From Bacteriovoracales bacterium (lineage in GTDB: Bacteria > Bdellovibrionota > Bacteriovoracia > Bacteriovoracales > Bacteriovoracaceae): a stretch of 64,000 bases of DNA. The translations under genes and the position numbers were made by a program. Of the stretch, positions 9,855 to 19,308 are shown piece by piece. The stretch's first letter is position 1; each line of letters begins with the position of its first letter. The stretch spans positions 124,001 to 188,000 of the forward strand of contig JASBRV010000102.1 of the NCBI GenBank assembly GCA_030149295.1. Reading direction: 5' to 3'. The notes under the pieces were generated by a model. That model worked only from the letters and a program-made list of their open reading frames with translations. It did not search any database and was not told the origin of the DNA.

Positions 9855-10559
9855 ATGGTGAAGAGACTGATTATCCCATTCTTAGTTGCAATAGTTCTTA
9901 CAGGTTGTGAAACCACAGGTGAGGGTTTCCAAAATGGTTATAGCTCAGCAACGAGTGGTATGGACTCGGGAACCCGTAACCAGATGAATCGTCTAACCCG
10001 AAATGGTCGCACCCTTCCCTCTTCATCAGAACTAAGTAGGGCCATAGACCCAGGAGCCGAATGTGACTCCTGTGCTCATAATAGGCGCAACGTTTTGGGA
10101 CTTACTAGTGGCAGTAGAGAACCGGCAGGAGAGATAGATTCAAATCTTGTAGAAATTCTCAGGCGTAATGTGAGAAAGAACTGCAATAGAGATAAAAGTT
10201 GGAATATCCAATGTACGGGTTCAAAGTCTTCTGGAAAATCTAGAGGTAAGTGTTATCTCTACGTGAAGGAGGCCCTCCATGAAGCAGGACTTGTTCGTGA
10301 TCATGGTGAAAGGCACGCAAGAGATGCTGGACCTCACTTAAAGAAGGCCGGCTATCGCAATATCCTTCAAAAAATTCCCAGTCATTCAAAAGAGCGTTTT
10401 AATGCACCCAAAGGCGCTGTTCTCGTTTATGGTGGTGGAGATTCGGGACATATCGAAGTTAAGGTGAGTAATAGTGAATTTCTCAGTGATTACAATTCGG
10501 CCACAGACCCTCTTTTTGCAGGAGAGGCTAGGTACCTGATCGGAGTGTACGTAAAATGA
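9855..10559 (+). CDS. Lipoprotein with CHAP/NlpC-like cysteine hydrolase domain
   Basis: Lipobox VLTGC; GKCYLYVKEAL (Cys) and APKGAVLVYGGGDSGHIEVKV (His) layout. Confidence 0.55.
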   Translation: MVKRLIIPFLVAIVLTGCETTGEGFQNGYSSATSGMDSGTRNQMNRLTRNGRTLPSSSELSRAIDPGAECDSCAHNRRNVLGLTSGSREPAGEIDSNLVEILRRNVRKNCNRDKSWNIQCTGSKSSGKSRGKCYLYVKEALHEAGLVRDHGERHARDAGPHLKKAGYRNILQKIPSHSKERFNAPKGAVLVYGGGDSGHIEVKVSNSEFLSDYNSATDPLFAGEARYLIGVYVK

Positions 10560-10960
10560 AAAAACACCTACTCATTTTTCCCTTATTCATGTTTTTATTA
10601 TCTTGTGCTCAGCTAGCGGCAGCAGATGGACCTAATTTTAATTTATTATTAGAGCAGGCTCACTCAGCTGAAGACACTACATCCAAGGCTAATCTTTATT
10701 ACAAAGCCTACACCGTAGCAGGATCAAAACTAGAAAAGAAATTTAAAAAGGAAGACTTGTTAGTCGTGATAAAGAGTTTCAAAAAATCTTTTAAAGTCTA
10801 TAAGAACTGGATGATCATTGAGGGCCTGGTTCCTGTGTATCAAAAGAACAAAGAGACTTTTGACTCTCTCATCAAAGAAAATCTATCCATTGACGAAGAA
10901 AAAGAGTTTAAAGAAAAGATGAAAATAGCCCTTGAAGTGGCCACTGGGGGAACTGGCTAA
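10556..10960 (+). CDS. Small lipoprotein, unknown function
   Basis: ATGA overlap with upstream gene; signal/lipobox FMFLLSC. Confidence 0.65.
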   Translation: MKKHLLIFPLFMFLLSCAQLAAADGPNFNLLLEQAHSAEDTTSKANLYYKAYTVAGSKLEKKFKKEDLLVVIKSFKKSFKVYKNWMIIEGLVPVYQKNKETFDSLIKENLSIDEEKEFKEKMKIALEVATGGTG

Positions 10961-10994
10961 AAAATAGGCGGTTCTTTTCACCTTTTTTCAAAAT

Positions 10995-11615
10995 TCAGTT
11001 AGTGAAACTTCCAGAAAGAACAAATTGATCAAAATACGTCTTCTCTTGATCCGCTAAAAGTAAAATGCGCTGAATTTCATTTTTATTGGCAATCACAAAC
11101 TCACGACTTCTTTGGCCTTCTCCAAGTTTAAGCTTGTGAACTTCCCCGTTTTGACCACGTGAAATTTGATAATCAAAGTAACCGTATTCGATGTCATTAA
11201 TCGCCACAGTTTTAAAAAAGCGATAAACGATGACACTCTCCCCCTCACTTTGAATTTTGGGATTCACTTGGTCGGGGGAAATAAATATTGCTTCATTTTG
11301 ATAGCTGGCCACAGCTCTCTTTAAGACGGAAGGTGCGATAGCAATACTCTGATCAAAAAGGACACATCGATAGCTCTGGCGAGGAAGCGCCTTACACTGA
11401 TAGCCACGGGATTTCAGATCGGAGAGTTTCCTTCTTCCTTCTTGGGTGAAGGCGTAAACAGGAACCACCCTTTTGGCCTGAAGCTTTTCAATAGTTGAAT
11501 TAAATTTATAGATACCACCCAGTTCATAGGGAGCAGAGAAGCTTGAAGCCATAACGCTTACTAAGGGAGAGAGAAAAAGCGTTGAGAAGAATAGAAAATT
11601 CCTTAAGATTGTCAT
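10995..11615 (-). CDS. Secreted protein, unknown function
   Basis: N-terminal signal peptide; uninterrupted ORF in an otherwise empty interval. Confidence 0.6.
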   Translation of the reverse strand: MTILRNFLFFSTLFLSPLVSVMASSFSAPYELGGIYKFNSTIEKLQAKRVVPVYAFTQEGRRKLSDLKSRGYQCKALPRQSYRCVLFDQSIAIAPSVLKRAVASYQNEAIFISPDQVNPKIQSEGESVIVYRFFKTVAINDIEYGYFDYQISRGQNGEVHKLKLGEGQRSREFVIANKNEIQRILLLADQEKTYFDQFVLSGSFTN

Positions 11616-11693
11616 AAGCCCTCCATGAACTTGTTACTTCAATACACCCCAAAATAATGACATAAGGCCTTAAGAAATGATAGTTTCTCATCC

Positions 11694-13295
11694 ATGAAAA
11701 AAGAAATTGAGCCGCGCTGCACCTTTGCCATTATCTCCCACCCTGATGCCGGAAAAACCACTATGACCGAAAAGCTCCTGTGGTTTGGACGGGTCGTAAG
11801 AGACGCCGGGATGGTCAAATCCAAGCAAGGAAATTACGCCAAATCGGACTGGATGGAGATGGAAAAGGAGCGTGGGATTTCCATTACTTCTGCTGTGATG
11901 AGTTATGGCTATAATGGGCGGGCCATGCACCTTCTCGATACTCCAGGACACAAAGATTTCTCGGAAGACACCTATCGCACTCTAACCGCTGTAGAAAGTG
12001 TGCTTATGATGATTGATTCGGCTAAGGGTGTGGAAGAGCAAACCATCAAGCTGATGGAAGTTTGTCGTATGCGAGATACGCCTATTGTCACTTTTATGAA
12101 TAAATTTGATCGCGACGCCATGGATCCCTTTGAACTTATCGATAATGTGGAAAAGATTTGCTCCATCCAATGCGCGCCTATGACCTGGCCTGTGGGAGAT
12201 GGGGTCAATTTCAAAGGTGTCTACGATCTCAAAACCAAGTCTATTACTCGTTTTGCTGAAGATGCGGATCCGACAGAGCCCGATGTTCTCGATGCCAGTG
12301 ATCTTCACTCTCCAGAAGTGGAAGCCTACCTTGGTGAGACCATTCGCGATAAATTAGAAGAAGATCTTGAAATGGTCAGTGAACTAATGCCTGACTATGA
12401 TGAGGAAGAATTTCTCGCAGGAATTCAAACTCCAGTCTTTTTTGGAACGGCCCTTCATAATTTTGGGGTCAAAGAAACTCTCGATCATATCTCCGCTCGC
12501 TCACCGGGTCCTATGAAAAGAGAGGTGCAACTCGCTCCTTTTCATGAAGATAGTGAAACCAAAATGATCGAGCCAACTCATAATAAATTTTCAGGCTTCA
12601 TTTTTAAAATACAGGCCAATATGGACAAAAGGCATCGTGACCGTGTGGCCTTTATGCGCGTTTGTAGTGGTCATTTTAAGCGTGGTGATAAAATTCGCCA
12701 TGTACGAACCGGAAAAGATATCAAAATCGCTACTCCCCTAATTTTTCAAGCTCAAGATAGGGATATCGTTGAAGAGGCCTTTGCTGGGGATATTATAGGC
12801 CTTCACGATACGGGTAAATTTCAAATCGGTGATACCTTCACAGAAGGGGAAGAATTTCAATACACAGGCATTCCCTCTTTTGCCCCAGAAATCTTTCAAA
12901 AGGTCGTTCTTAAAGATCCCATGAAAGGAAAGCAGCTTGATAAAGGTCTCAAACAACTTTCAGAAGAAGGTACTGTTCAAGTTTTTACCCGTCATACCGT
13001 CAATGAGAAGATTCTTGGTGCCGTTGGTATGCTGCAATTTGAGGTGGTAAAGCATCGCTTAGAAGATGAATACAATGTTGTCGGCTCTTATGAGGGCTAT
13101 AATTTTGCTGGTATTCGCTGGCTCAAATTTCCTAACGAAAAAACTAAGAAAGAGTTTATTTCAAAAAATGGAAATAACATCTGCTATGACCATAAAGACC
13201 GCATCTGCTTTTCCGTTCGCAGTGAATGGGACCTGAAGCTCGCCATGGAAAAGTTTGAAAACGTCGAATTCTTTAAAAATTCAGATTACAAGTAG
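11694..13295 (+). CDS. prfC: Peptide chain release factor 3
   Basis: FAIISHPDAGKTTMTEKLL, LDTPGHKDFSEDTYRTLTAVES, FMNKFDR; full-length RF3 architecture. Confidence 0.95.
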   Translation: MKKEIEPRCTFAIISHPDAGKTTMTEKLLWFGRVVRDAGMVKSKQGNYAKSDWMEMEKERGISITSAVMSYGYNGRAMHLLDTPGHKDFSEDTYRTLTAVESVLMMIDSAKGVEEQTIKLMEVCRMRDTPIVTFMNKFDRDAMDPFELIDNVEKICSIQCAPMTWPVGDGVNFKGVYDLKTKSITRFAEDADPTEPDVLDASDLHSPEVEAYLGETIRDKLEEDLEMVSELMPDYDEEEFLAGIQTPVFFGTALHNFGVKETLDHISARSPGPMKREVQLAPFHEDSETKMIEPTHNKFSGFIFKIQANMDKRHRDRVAFMRVCSGHFKRGDKIRHVRTGKDIKIATPLIFQAQDRDIVEEAFAGDIIGLHDTGKFQIGDTFTEGEEFQYTGIPSFAPEIFQKVVLKDPMKGKQLDKGLKQLSEEGTVQVFTRHTVNEKILGAVGMLQFEVVKHRLEDEYNVVGSYEGYNFAGIRWLKFPNEKTKKEFISKNGNNICYDHKDRICFSVRSEWDLKLAMEKFENVEFFKNSDYK

Positions 13296-13296
13296 A

Positions 13297-13719
13297 TTAC
13301 ATTCTTCGACAAAAAATAAAGGATGTAATTTTCTTAGGTCCATACTCGGCAAAGGAATTGTCGAGGCTCAACTTAATATAACCTTGACCCTTTTCTAAGA
13401 CCTTCTGCCCCAAATCAAGCCCAACAACAACTCTCAATTTATCTATTCGAGAAAGGTTTTTAAGCTGACACTTTTCTAGATCCGCCTTAATAGGAAAAAA
13501 AGTGTTACCTTCTTTTTTAAAAGCACAAATTTCCCCACGATTTTTAACGAGACTTAAACTGCCATTTTTAAGGTAAAGAGCGAAAGGATCAGTTAAAAAG
13601 CGCTCATTGTGACAGAGAAACTCTTGAGTGCCAGCATGAACTTTCATACTAAAGAGGAGGGACGAAAAGAGAAATAGTCCAAAAACAAAATAAAGAGAGG
13701 TGTTATTTTGATCGCCCAA
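13297..13719 (-). CDS. Secreted protein, unknown function
   Basis: Hydrophobic signal (FVFGLFLFSSLLFSMKVHA); 1 bp from convergent prfC. Confidence 0.55.
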   Translation of the reverse strand: MGDQNNTSLYFVFGLFLFSSLLFSMKVHAGTQEFLCHNERFLTDPFALYLKNGSLSLVKNRGEICAFKKEGNTFFPIKADLEKCQLKNLSRIDKLRVVVGLDLGQKVLEKGQGYIKLSLDNSFAEYGPKKITSFIFCRRM

Positions 13720-13858
13720 AGGTACTCCACAGCATATAAGTCACCATTATTAGGTGATAATTTATTGTTATGAAATAAATTTTTTCATCCCCTGTGGCCT
13801 TTGTATAGTCCTCTTTCTATATAGATTCCAAGCCCTAAAACTATACCCAAGGCACAAA

Positions 13859-14359
13859 ATGAAAATGAATGTCCTTCTTTTACTTACCCTTTTTCTGAGT
13901 CCATTAAAATTACAGGCCCGAGACATCCAAGTTCCTATTGGTGAGTTTCATTGCGCTCTCTCTTATGAAGAAAGCTATGCTATTAGCATAGAAGAGGGAG
14001 ATGATTTCCCCACTTTTGGTGGACACTATGATAACCCCATCAAAAGAGATGAGATTTTAAAGTTTAGATTTTCCTTAAATGAAAAAGATGAACCCCTCGC
14101 CTACGCTATCAACCCCGAGGCCCTTCCCAATTGGCTCCTAATTAGTGAACCATATTATGACAAACAAAACTCTTGGTCTTACAGGACAGAGACTGGAATC
14201 ATCTATCAGATCAATTGGAATGGAACCTGGTACTTTGGATCAAGCCTTGATCTAGAAACCAAAGCCTTTGATGGAAAGACCTTAAAAATGGATATCACAT
14301 TTCACGACAACGACTCAGTTGGAGAACTTCATCGTTGGGTTAAATGTCGCCTCATTTAG
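13859..14359 (+). CDS. Secreted protein, unknown function
   Basis: Signal peptide MKMNVLLLLTLFLSPLKLQA; start chosen at internal Met. Confidence 0.55.
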   Translation: MKMNVLLLLTLFLSPLKLQARDIQVPIGEFHCALSYEESYAISIEEGDDFPTFGGHYDNPIKRDEILKFRFSLNEKDEPLAYAINPEALPNWLLISEPYYDKQNSWSYRTETGIIYQINWNGTWYFGSSLDLETKAFDGKTLKMDITFHDNDSVGELHRWVKCRLI

Positions 14360-15371
14360 TCGAATAATCCTCATGGCCCGGTATGGTTTCGGTATCAGGT
14401 TCAAATATATTCACACCGAGATGAAGAACTCTTGTTCCGGCGTCACAATTAGGTCTGACATTTTTTCCAATCACAATCCCTGATTTATCGGCCCTAATTT
14501 CTTCTTTCACTTGACCAAAAACATCATAAACCTTGGCAATTAATTGGCCTTTTTTGATGACGTCGGCCAGACGAGGAAGGACATCGATAATGCCACCCTT
14601 TTTGGAGTAAATCCAATAACTATTTTCACAAATCACCGCGTCCGTAACCATATCCTCCACCTTTCCGGGAATCATTTTAAGATGGCGAAAAGTGTTCATA
14701 ATCCCTTCTAAGGTCTCATCAACCAGAGTATGTTGAAAGGCATTGGGATTTCCAATCTCAATGGTAATAGAGGGAATTCCATGTTCATTGGCCCAAGAGC
14801 GAAGTGTTCCTTCTTCATCAAATTTCTTTACAATGATCTGAGGATTTTGAAGATAAGCGAGAGTTCTCGTCTCTTCATTTTCAATATCGGCACGTAGGTA
14901 AAGACTATTCACCCTCCCATGACTGGCCGTATGTAGATCTAGGAGATAATCAAAATTTTTTACAATTTTATTCACAAAATAGTGAGCATATTGACCACTC
15001 GCGCTTCCATAGGAGCGCCCAGGCATAATTCGGTTGAGATCCACATTATCACTAAAGTTTCTCTGATTCATAAGATAACCGGGGACGTTACTAATAGGAA
15101 CCATAACCAGAGTGCCAGAGAGCTTATTGGGATCGATATCTTCTACTAAGCGAAAAATCGTTGAAATGCCGTTAAGCTCATTACCATGAAGGGCCGCCGT
15201 AAGACCTACCACAGGGCCTTTATTTTTACCTCGTACAGCAATAACAGGAACCCGCCAGGGAACGCCAAGGGAATTATCAGAGAGTTGAATTTGTAAACGA
15301 TGAACCTCACCTCTTTTAAGGCTAGAGAGCTTAAGCTCTTCTTTAGTTTTAATAACAATCACATCACTCAC
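14352..15371 (-). CDS. Succinylglutamate desuccinylase/aspartoacylase (AstE/AspA) family protein
   Basis: ALHGNELNGI, LLDLHTASHG and PSITIEIGNPN metal/catalytic motifs. Confidence 0.85.
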   Translation of the reverse strand: MSDVIVIKTKEELKLSSLKRGEVHRLQIQLSDNSLGVPWRVPVIAVRGKNKGPVVGLTAALHGNELNGISTIFRLVEDIDPNKLSGTLVMVPISNVPGYLMNQRNFSDNVDLNRIMPGRSYGSASGQYAHYFVNKIVKNFDYLLDLHTASHGRVNSLYLRADIENEETRTLAYLQNPQIIVKKFDEEGTLRSWANEHGIPSITIEIGNPNAFQHTLVDETLEGIMNTFRHLKMIPGKVEDMVTDAVICENSYWIYSKKGGIIDVLPRLADVIKKGQLIAKVYDVFGQVKEEIRADKSGIVIGKNVRPNCDAGTRVLHLGVNIFEPDTETIPGHEDYSTK

Positions 15372-16818
15372 TGGTTTTCTCCTTGAGCATAATCTCGCGG
15401 ATCAAAGATTGATCATCGTCGAGGTTTTGAAAGAGCTTAAGTCTAAATTGACCTTTTTTATTAATTAAATTTTGCGCCATCTTATCAATAGCAACAACTG
15501 TTAGAACTGTTTGAATATAACCTGAAATAAGATCATCCATACCAAGACCAAGACTATTGAAGTCTTTACGATCCATGAGCATGAGACGGCTCGGGTCACT
15601 GATGAAGTGATTCTCTGCAATTTTTTCTGACAAATTAGTTCCTAGTACATCCCAGCTATTTTCAGGATAGGTTTCCTTTAAAGGGGCACGGGCCTTTCGC
15701 GCATAAATAGAGCAAGGTCTAAAACCATTGGGGGAACTATAAACCATCATACGAAGATCAGCGATAAAGATATTTCCCTTCTTATTAGGAACAGTTCCAA
15801 TGTGAAAATACTTCCCTTGCGCACTGGTTGAACTCCAATTGTAATGACCTATCAGACTTTGTACAATAAATTTGTCATAGCTATGCTCTTCCTTCATAAA
15901 GTCTTCAAGCTCCCTTTCATTTGTTACGGTATAGACACCTTGACCAGCATTTGAATAAGGATTCTTAATTACGGCTTTACCGCCAAACTTTTGAACCCAA
16001 AGAGGAATCTCAACTTTCCCAACATCCTTTATGGTTTCGGGCATATTAATTTTTAGTCCAGAGAGAGCAAGTTCGGAGTTATAAAATTCATAGGCCTTAT
16101 TCGCGAGAAGCTTATTTCGGCCACCGGCCAAGCAAACGAGGGTTGAATTATAGATAAAAGTTTTTGTGGTCGGTGGAAGACGATTCCAGGGTTTTTGAGT
16201 GACGTAGCGAAAAGCGGCTCTTATGGGAGTTTCTTTGCCATTTTCCTTTAAAACCATCAAACCATTTTGAAATTCAATAAACTCCTCCCCACCATTAAAA
16301 TGAGGAATGAGATAAACATCCTCCCCCGTTAAATCGGCCAGGGTCTGAGCATAACCAGAAGTCTCCATATAATTTTTGTCATAAATAACGGCGAGCTTTC
16401 CTTCCGGCAGTCGTTTCTTCTTTAGGGCAGGCAAGAAAGAGTTCTCAATAAGAAGTTGATAGCCTCGATGCTCATCGGAATCACTACGAGGAGGCATGGA
16501 CTTTTGACCTGACGGACAAGAGTTGGTTTCAAGAACGACCATTTTTCTATTGCCTGATTCTGTGGTGACATAAAAAAGATCAGCCCCACCCCAGAAGAAA
16601 TGCTTGGATTGATAATTCAAAACCTCATTGAGAGCTTTTGTATCTACCTGGGGATTGAGATGGGCATAACGCTCAATGATTCTTTCATTACTCAAATTGA
16701 GAAAATAACTGACCATTGAATGAAGTTGAGAGTTGAGAGCTTTAGGATAGAAATGATTTTCTTGCTCGAAGTTATCGGGTTTTCTTAACTCTACCTTATT
16801 TTGAGTAATATCACTCAT
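15364..16818 (-). CDS. ATP-grasp-like ligase, unknown substrate
   Basis: GGKAVIKNPYSNAGQGVYTVTNERELEDFM, FIVQSLI, IADLRMMV pattern; 8-bp overlap with the AstE-like gene. Confidence 0.55.
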   Translation of the reverse strand: MSDITQNKVELRKPDNFEQENHFYPKALNSQLHSMVSYFLNLSNERIIERYAHLNPQVDTKALNEVLNYQSKHFFWGGADLFYVTTESGNRKMVVLETNSCPSGQKSMPPRSDSDEHRGYQLLIENSFLPALKKKRLPEGKLAVIYDKNYMETSGYAQTLADLTGEDVYLIPHFNGGEEFIEFQNGLMVLKENGKETPIRAAFRYVTQKPWNRLPPTTKTFIYNSTLVCLAGGRNKLLANKAYEFYNSELALSGLKINMPETIKDVGKVEIPLWVQKFGGKAVIKNPYSNAGQGVYTVTNERELEDFMKEEHSYDKFIVQSLIGHYNWSSTSAQGKYFHIGTVPNKKGNIFIADLRMMVYSSPNGFRPCSIYARKARAPLKETYPENSWDVLGTNLSEKIAENHFISDPSRLMLMDRKDFNSLGLGMDDLISGYIQTVLTVVAIDKMAQNLINKKGQFRLKLFQNLDDDQSLIREIMLKEKTSE

Positions 16819-16989
16819 TAGCATCTCCTTATTTTATAGAAGCAATTATCGCCGAGTTAGAAGACTTTTAACACCAAAAAACTTCAGACTATACCAAGTG
16901 TGTTAGACTCTAAATGTGGTTTGACCATCAAATTTTAATCCCAAAATCCTAAGTTAAAAGGGAGAAATACTGGGTTCTTAGCCTCAACG

Positions 16990-17883
16990 TTATTCTAATT
17001 CTTTTCTTAAACGAGGTGTAATGTAATCAATAAATGCTCTTAGCCTATGGGGAATCTTTTGATGACTATGATAAATGAGATGAATTGGTAAAGCAGGATG
17101 CTCAAACTCTTCTAAGACTTTAACGAGAGTATTCTTTTTTAAGTCCTTTTGAATTTGATAAGAATAGGCTTGTCCAATTCCAAGACCATTTCGAATCGAC
17201 TCTAGTCCTGCTTCTACATTGTTTACCGATAAATAGGTTTTAATAGAAATGTTTTTTTTCTTTCCCCTTGAAAGAAAACTCCATGATTGCGCTGAATTTA
17301 TATTATCTATTGAGATACACCGATGACTAATTAAATCAGATGGATTATTCGGTCGTTCATTAATTTTTAAATACTGTGGCGATGCTACAGTACATTTCCT
17401 AACCTTTCCCAAATGTCTGGCCATTAAGGAACTGTCAGGCAAATTTCCGAGACGAATCGCAAGGTCTACATGTTGGTCTACAATATCTAATAGATTATCA
17501 CTCAAAAGGAGCTGAATACTGATACTAGGGTTTTCTTTCAGGAATTTGTTAAGATGTGGAAGTAAAAGTTGCTTCCCAAGACAAACTGGTGCGGTAATAA
17601 CAATGTGACCCTTTAGTTTTTTTAGGTCACCATTTAATTTGTTTTCCGCTTCTTCTATTTGATCAAGAATGTCCCGTACCAATTCAAGGTATTCGTCACC
17701 CGCATCTGTGAGTTCAAAGTTTCGTGTACTTCGAATCGCTAAAGTTACGCCAAGACTTTCCTCTAGCTCAGTTAAGCGTCTACTCACTGTAGGTAATGGC
17801 AAGCCCATTTTACGAGAGGCCTTCGATAAACTACCCTCCTTAGCAATTGTCGCAAAGACATTCATACACTCTAGCTTATTCAC
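16990..17883 (-). CDS. LysR family transcriptional regulator
   Basis: N-terminal wHTH EGSLSKASRKMGLPLPTVSRRLTELEESLG plus LysR substrate-binding domain. Confidence 0.93.
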   Translation of the reverse strand: MNKLECMNVFATIAKEGSLSKASRKMGLPLPTVSRRLTELEESLGVTLAIRSTRNFELTDAGDEYLELVRDILDQIEEAENKLNGDLKKLKGHIVITAPVCLGKQLLLPHLNKFLKENPSISIQLLLSDNLLDIVDQHVDLAIRLGNLPDSSLMARHLGKVRKCTVASPQYLKINERPNNPSDLISHRCISIDNINSAQSWSFLSRGKKKNISIKTYLSVNNVEAGLESIRNGLGIGQAYSYQIQKDLKKNTLVKVLEEFEHPALPIHLIYHSHQKIPHRLRAFIDYITPRLRKELE

Positions 17884-17899
17884 AGTATTTCACCAGTTG

Positions 17900-17911
17900 A
17901 AACAATTGTTT
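17900..17911. promoter_or_regulatory. Perfect palindrome AAACAATTGTTT upstream of lysR
   Basis: Read in the lysR/AhpD-like intergenic region. Confidence 0.4.
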
Positions 17912-17956
17912 GCATTAATAGGTACTACTCAAAAATTTTGAAATAATCAATATTAG

Positions 17957-17977
17957 GGGTAACTACCCAATTGGGTA
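17957..17977. promoter_or_regulatory. Alternating half-site operator GGGTA-AC-TACCC-AATT-GGGTA upstream of the AhpD-like gene
   Basis: Two overlapping dyads including perfect ACCCAATTGGGT (17965-17976), ending about 24 nt before the ATG at 18001. Confidence 0.5.
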
Positions 17978-18000
17978 AATTCAGATACATTGGAGGACCT

Positions 18001-18546
18001 ATGTCACGTTTATTTATTGCCAGTACAATTCAAGATGCCCCTAAAGAGTCTCAACCACTGCTTGAAATAGTTAACAAGCAGCTAGGTCAAGTACCTAATA
18101 TGTTCCGACTCCTGGCAGCAAGCCCCACATCTCTAGAGGGATATTTAAACCTATCCGGAGCTTTAGCAAAGGGAAAGTTACCAGTTAAGTGTCGAGAAGC
18201 AATAGCTTTGGCCATGGCCGGCTTTAATGGCTGCCAATACTGTCTTTCCGCCCACTCTTACATATCAGAGAATTTAGCGGGAATTGAACCAGAAGAAATA
18301 AAGCTTAACATGAAGGGTCAATCCAAAAATGAACATACCCAATTAGGAATAAACTTTGCTTTAAAAGTTGCTGGACTACGTGGTCAAGTTGATAAAGAAG
18401 AAATCAGTAAGCTTAAAGACAACGGTTTTTCTGAGGAAGAAATCTTGGAAATTGTGCTTAATGTCTCCCTAAACATTCTAACTAATTACACTAATGAGGT
18501 TGCTAAAACCGATGTGGATTTCCCGGAAGTTTCATCAGTTGATTAA
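18001..18546 (+). CDS. Carboxymuconolactone decarboxylase/AhpD-like (peroxidase-related) protein
   Basis: CREAIALAMAGFNGCQYCLSAH CxxC motif; GGAGG upstream of ATG at 18001. Confidence 0.85.
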   Translation: MSRLFIASTIQDAPKESQPLLEIVNKQLGQVPNMFRLLAASPTSLEGYLNLSGALAKGKLPVKCREAIALAMAGFNGCQYCLSAHSYISENLAGIEPEEIKLNMKGQSKNEHTQLGINFALKVAGLRGQVDKEEISKLKDNGFSEEEILEIVLNVSLNILTNYTNEVAKTDVDFPEVSSVD

Positions 18547-18551
18547 GTAAG

Positions 18552-18594
18552 AAAGTGCTATGCACCTGTAAAAAAGTGCATGGCACCTTTTTTT
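18552..18594. repeat. Tandem AAAGTGC..TG.CACCT elements at gene 3' end
   Basis: AAAGTGCTATGCACCT (18552-18567) and AAAGTGCATGGCACCTTT (from 18573). Confidence 0.75.
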
Positions 18595-19304
18595 AATAGA
18601 TAATAATGACGAAAGAGAAAGTACATAGCTATAGCATTGAAGATATGCCAAAGCCCATGAAATTGAATGATGTGATTGGTGGGATCACAAGCCACTCTCT
18701 TAATATCCATAACCTGACAACTAATCGCAAGAACAAAGACAAAAAGTGTCAGGACGAAATTTTTCTTATCAAAGATGGCCTTTTTAATGATCATAAGCTT
18801 GCTAACGAGACCCACGATTATAATTAAGGCAATCGACAATTGAACGGGAATCCCAAGTTTTCGAAAAGCAAAGAAAATAAAACTAAAGGGAATAAAGCTT
18901 ACAAGATAGATGGGAAGTACCTTCTCTTTTTTTATTTTTCCTAGCCACTCCAGATTTCCAAGCATCAACAAACCAAAGAAGGCGTACATGCCAAGAAAGT
19001 CGATAAACTGGGTGAGAAAATTATTCGAAAGATGATAAAAGAGAGAGGTCACTCCCACAAAAATCATATTGATGCCGTAAAGTTCCAAGAAGCGAGACTT
19101 TTCCCCCTGTTGCTTTTTTAGCCAAAAATGAAGAAACAGCCCCACCAAAACAAAACCCAAATTAGACCAAGTATTTGCTGGTTCACTGATAAAGTGACAG
19201 ATAGTCTCTTCACAATACTTGATATCGGGAACGCCCCATCTTTCAGCATATTCATGCCAAAAGCAGCCTGCAGGATGAGGATTAGGAAGGTTAGAACCGA
19301 GCAT
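18558..19304 (-). CDS. CREST/alkaline ceramidase-like integral membrane protein
   Basis: Multiple TM segments; CEETICHFISEPANTWSNL, SLFYH, FIDFLGMY, IQFHGLWHIFNA. Confidence 0.75.
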   Translation of the reverse strand: MLGSNLPNPHPAGCFWHEYAERWGVPDIKYCEETICHFISEPANTWSNLGFVLVGLFLHFWLKKQQGEKSRFLELYGINMIFVGVTSLFYHLSNNFLTQFIDFLGMYAFFGLLMLGNLEWLGKIKKEKVLPIYLVSFIPFSFIFFAFRKLGIPVQLSIALIIIVGLVSKLMIIKKAIFDKKNFVLTLFVFVLAISCQVMDIKRVACDPTNHIIQFHGLWHIFNAIAMYFLFRHYYLLKKGAMHFFTGA

Positions 19305-19308
19305 TCTT

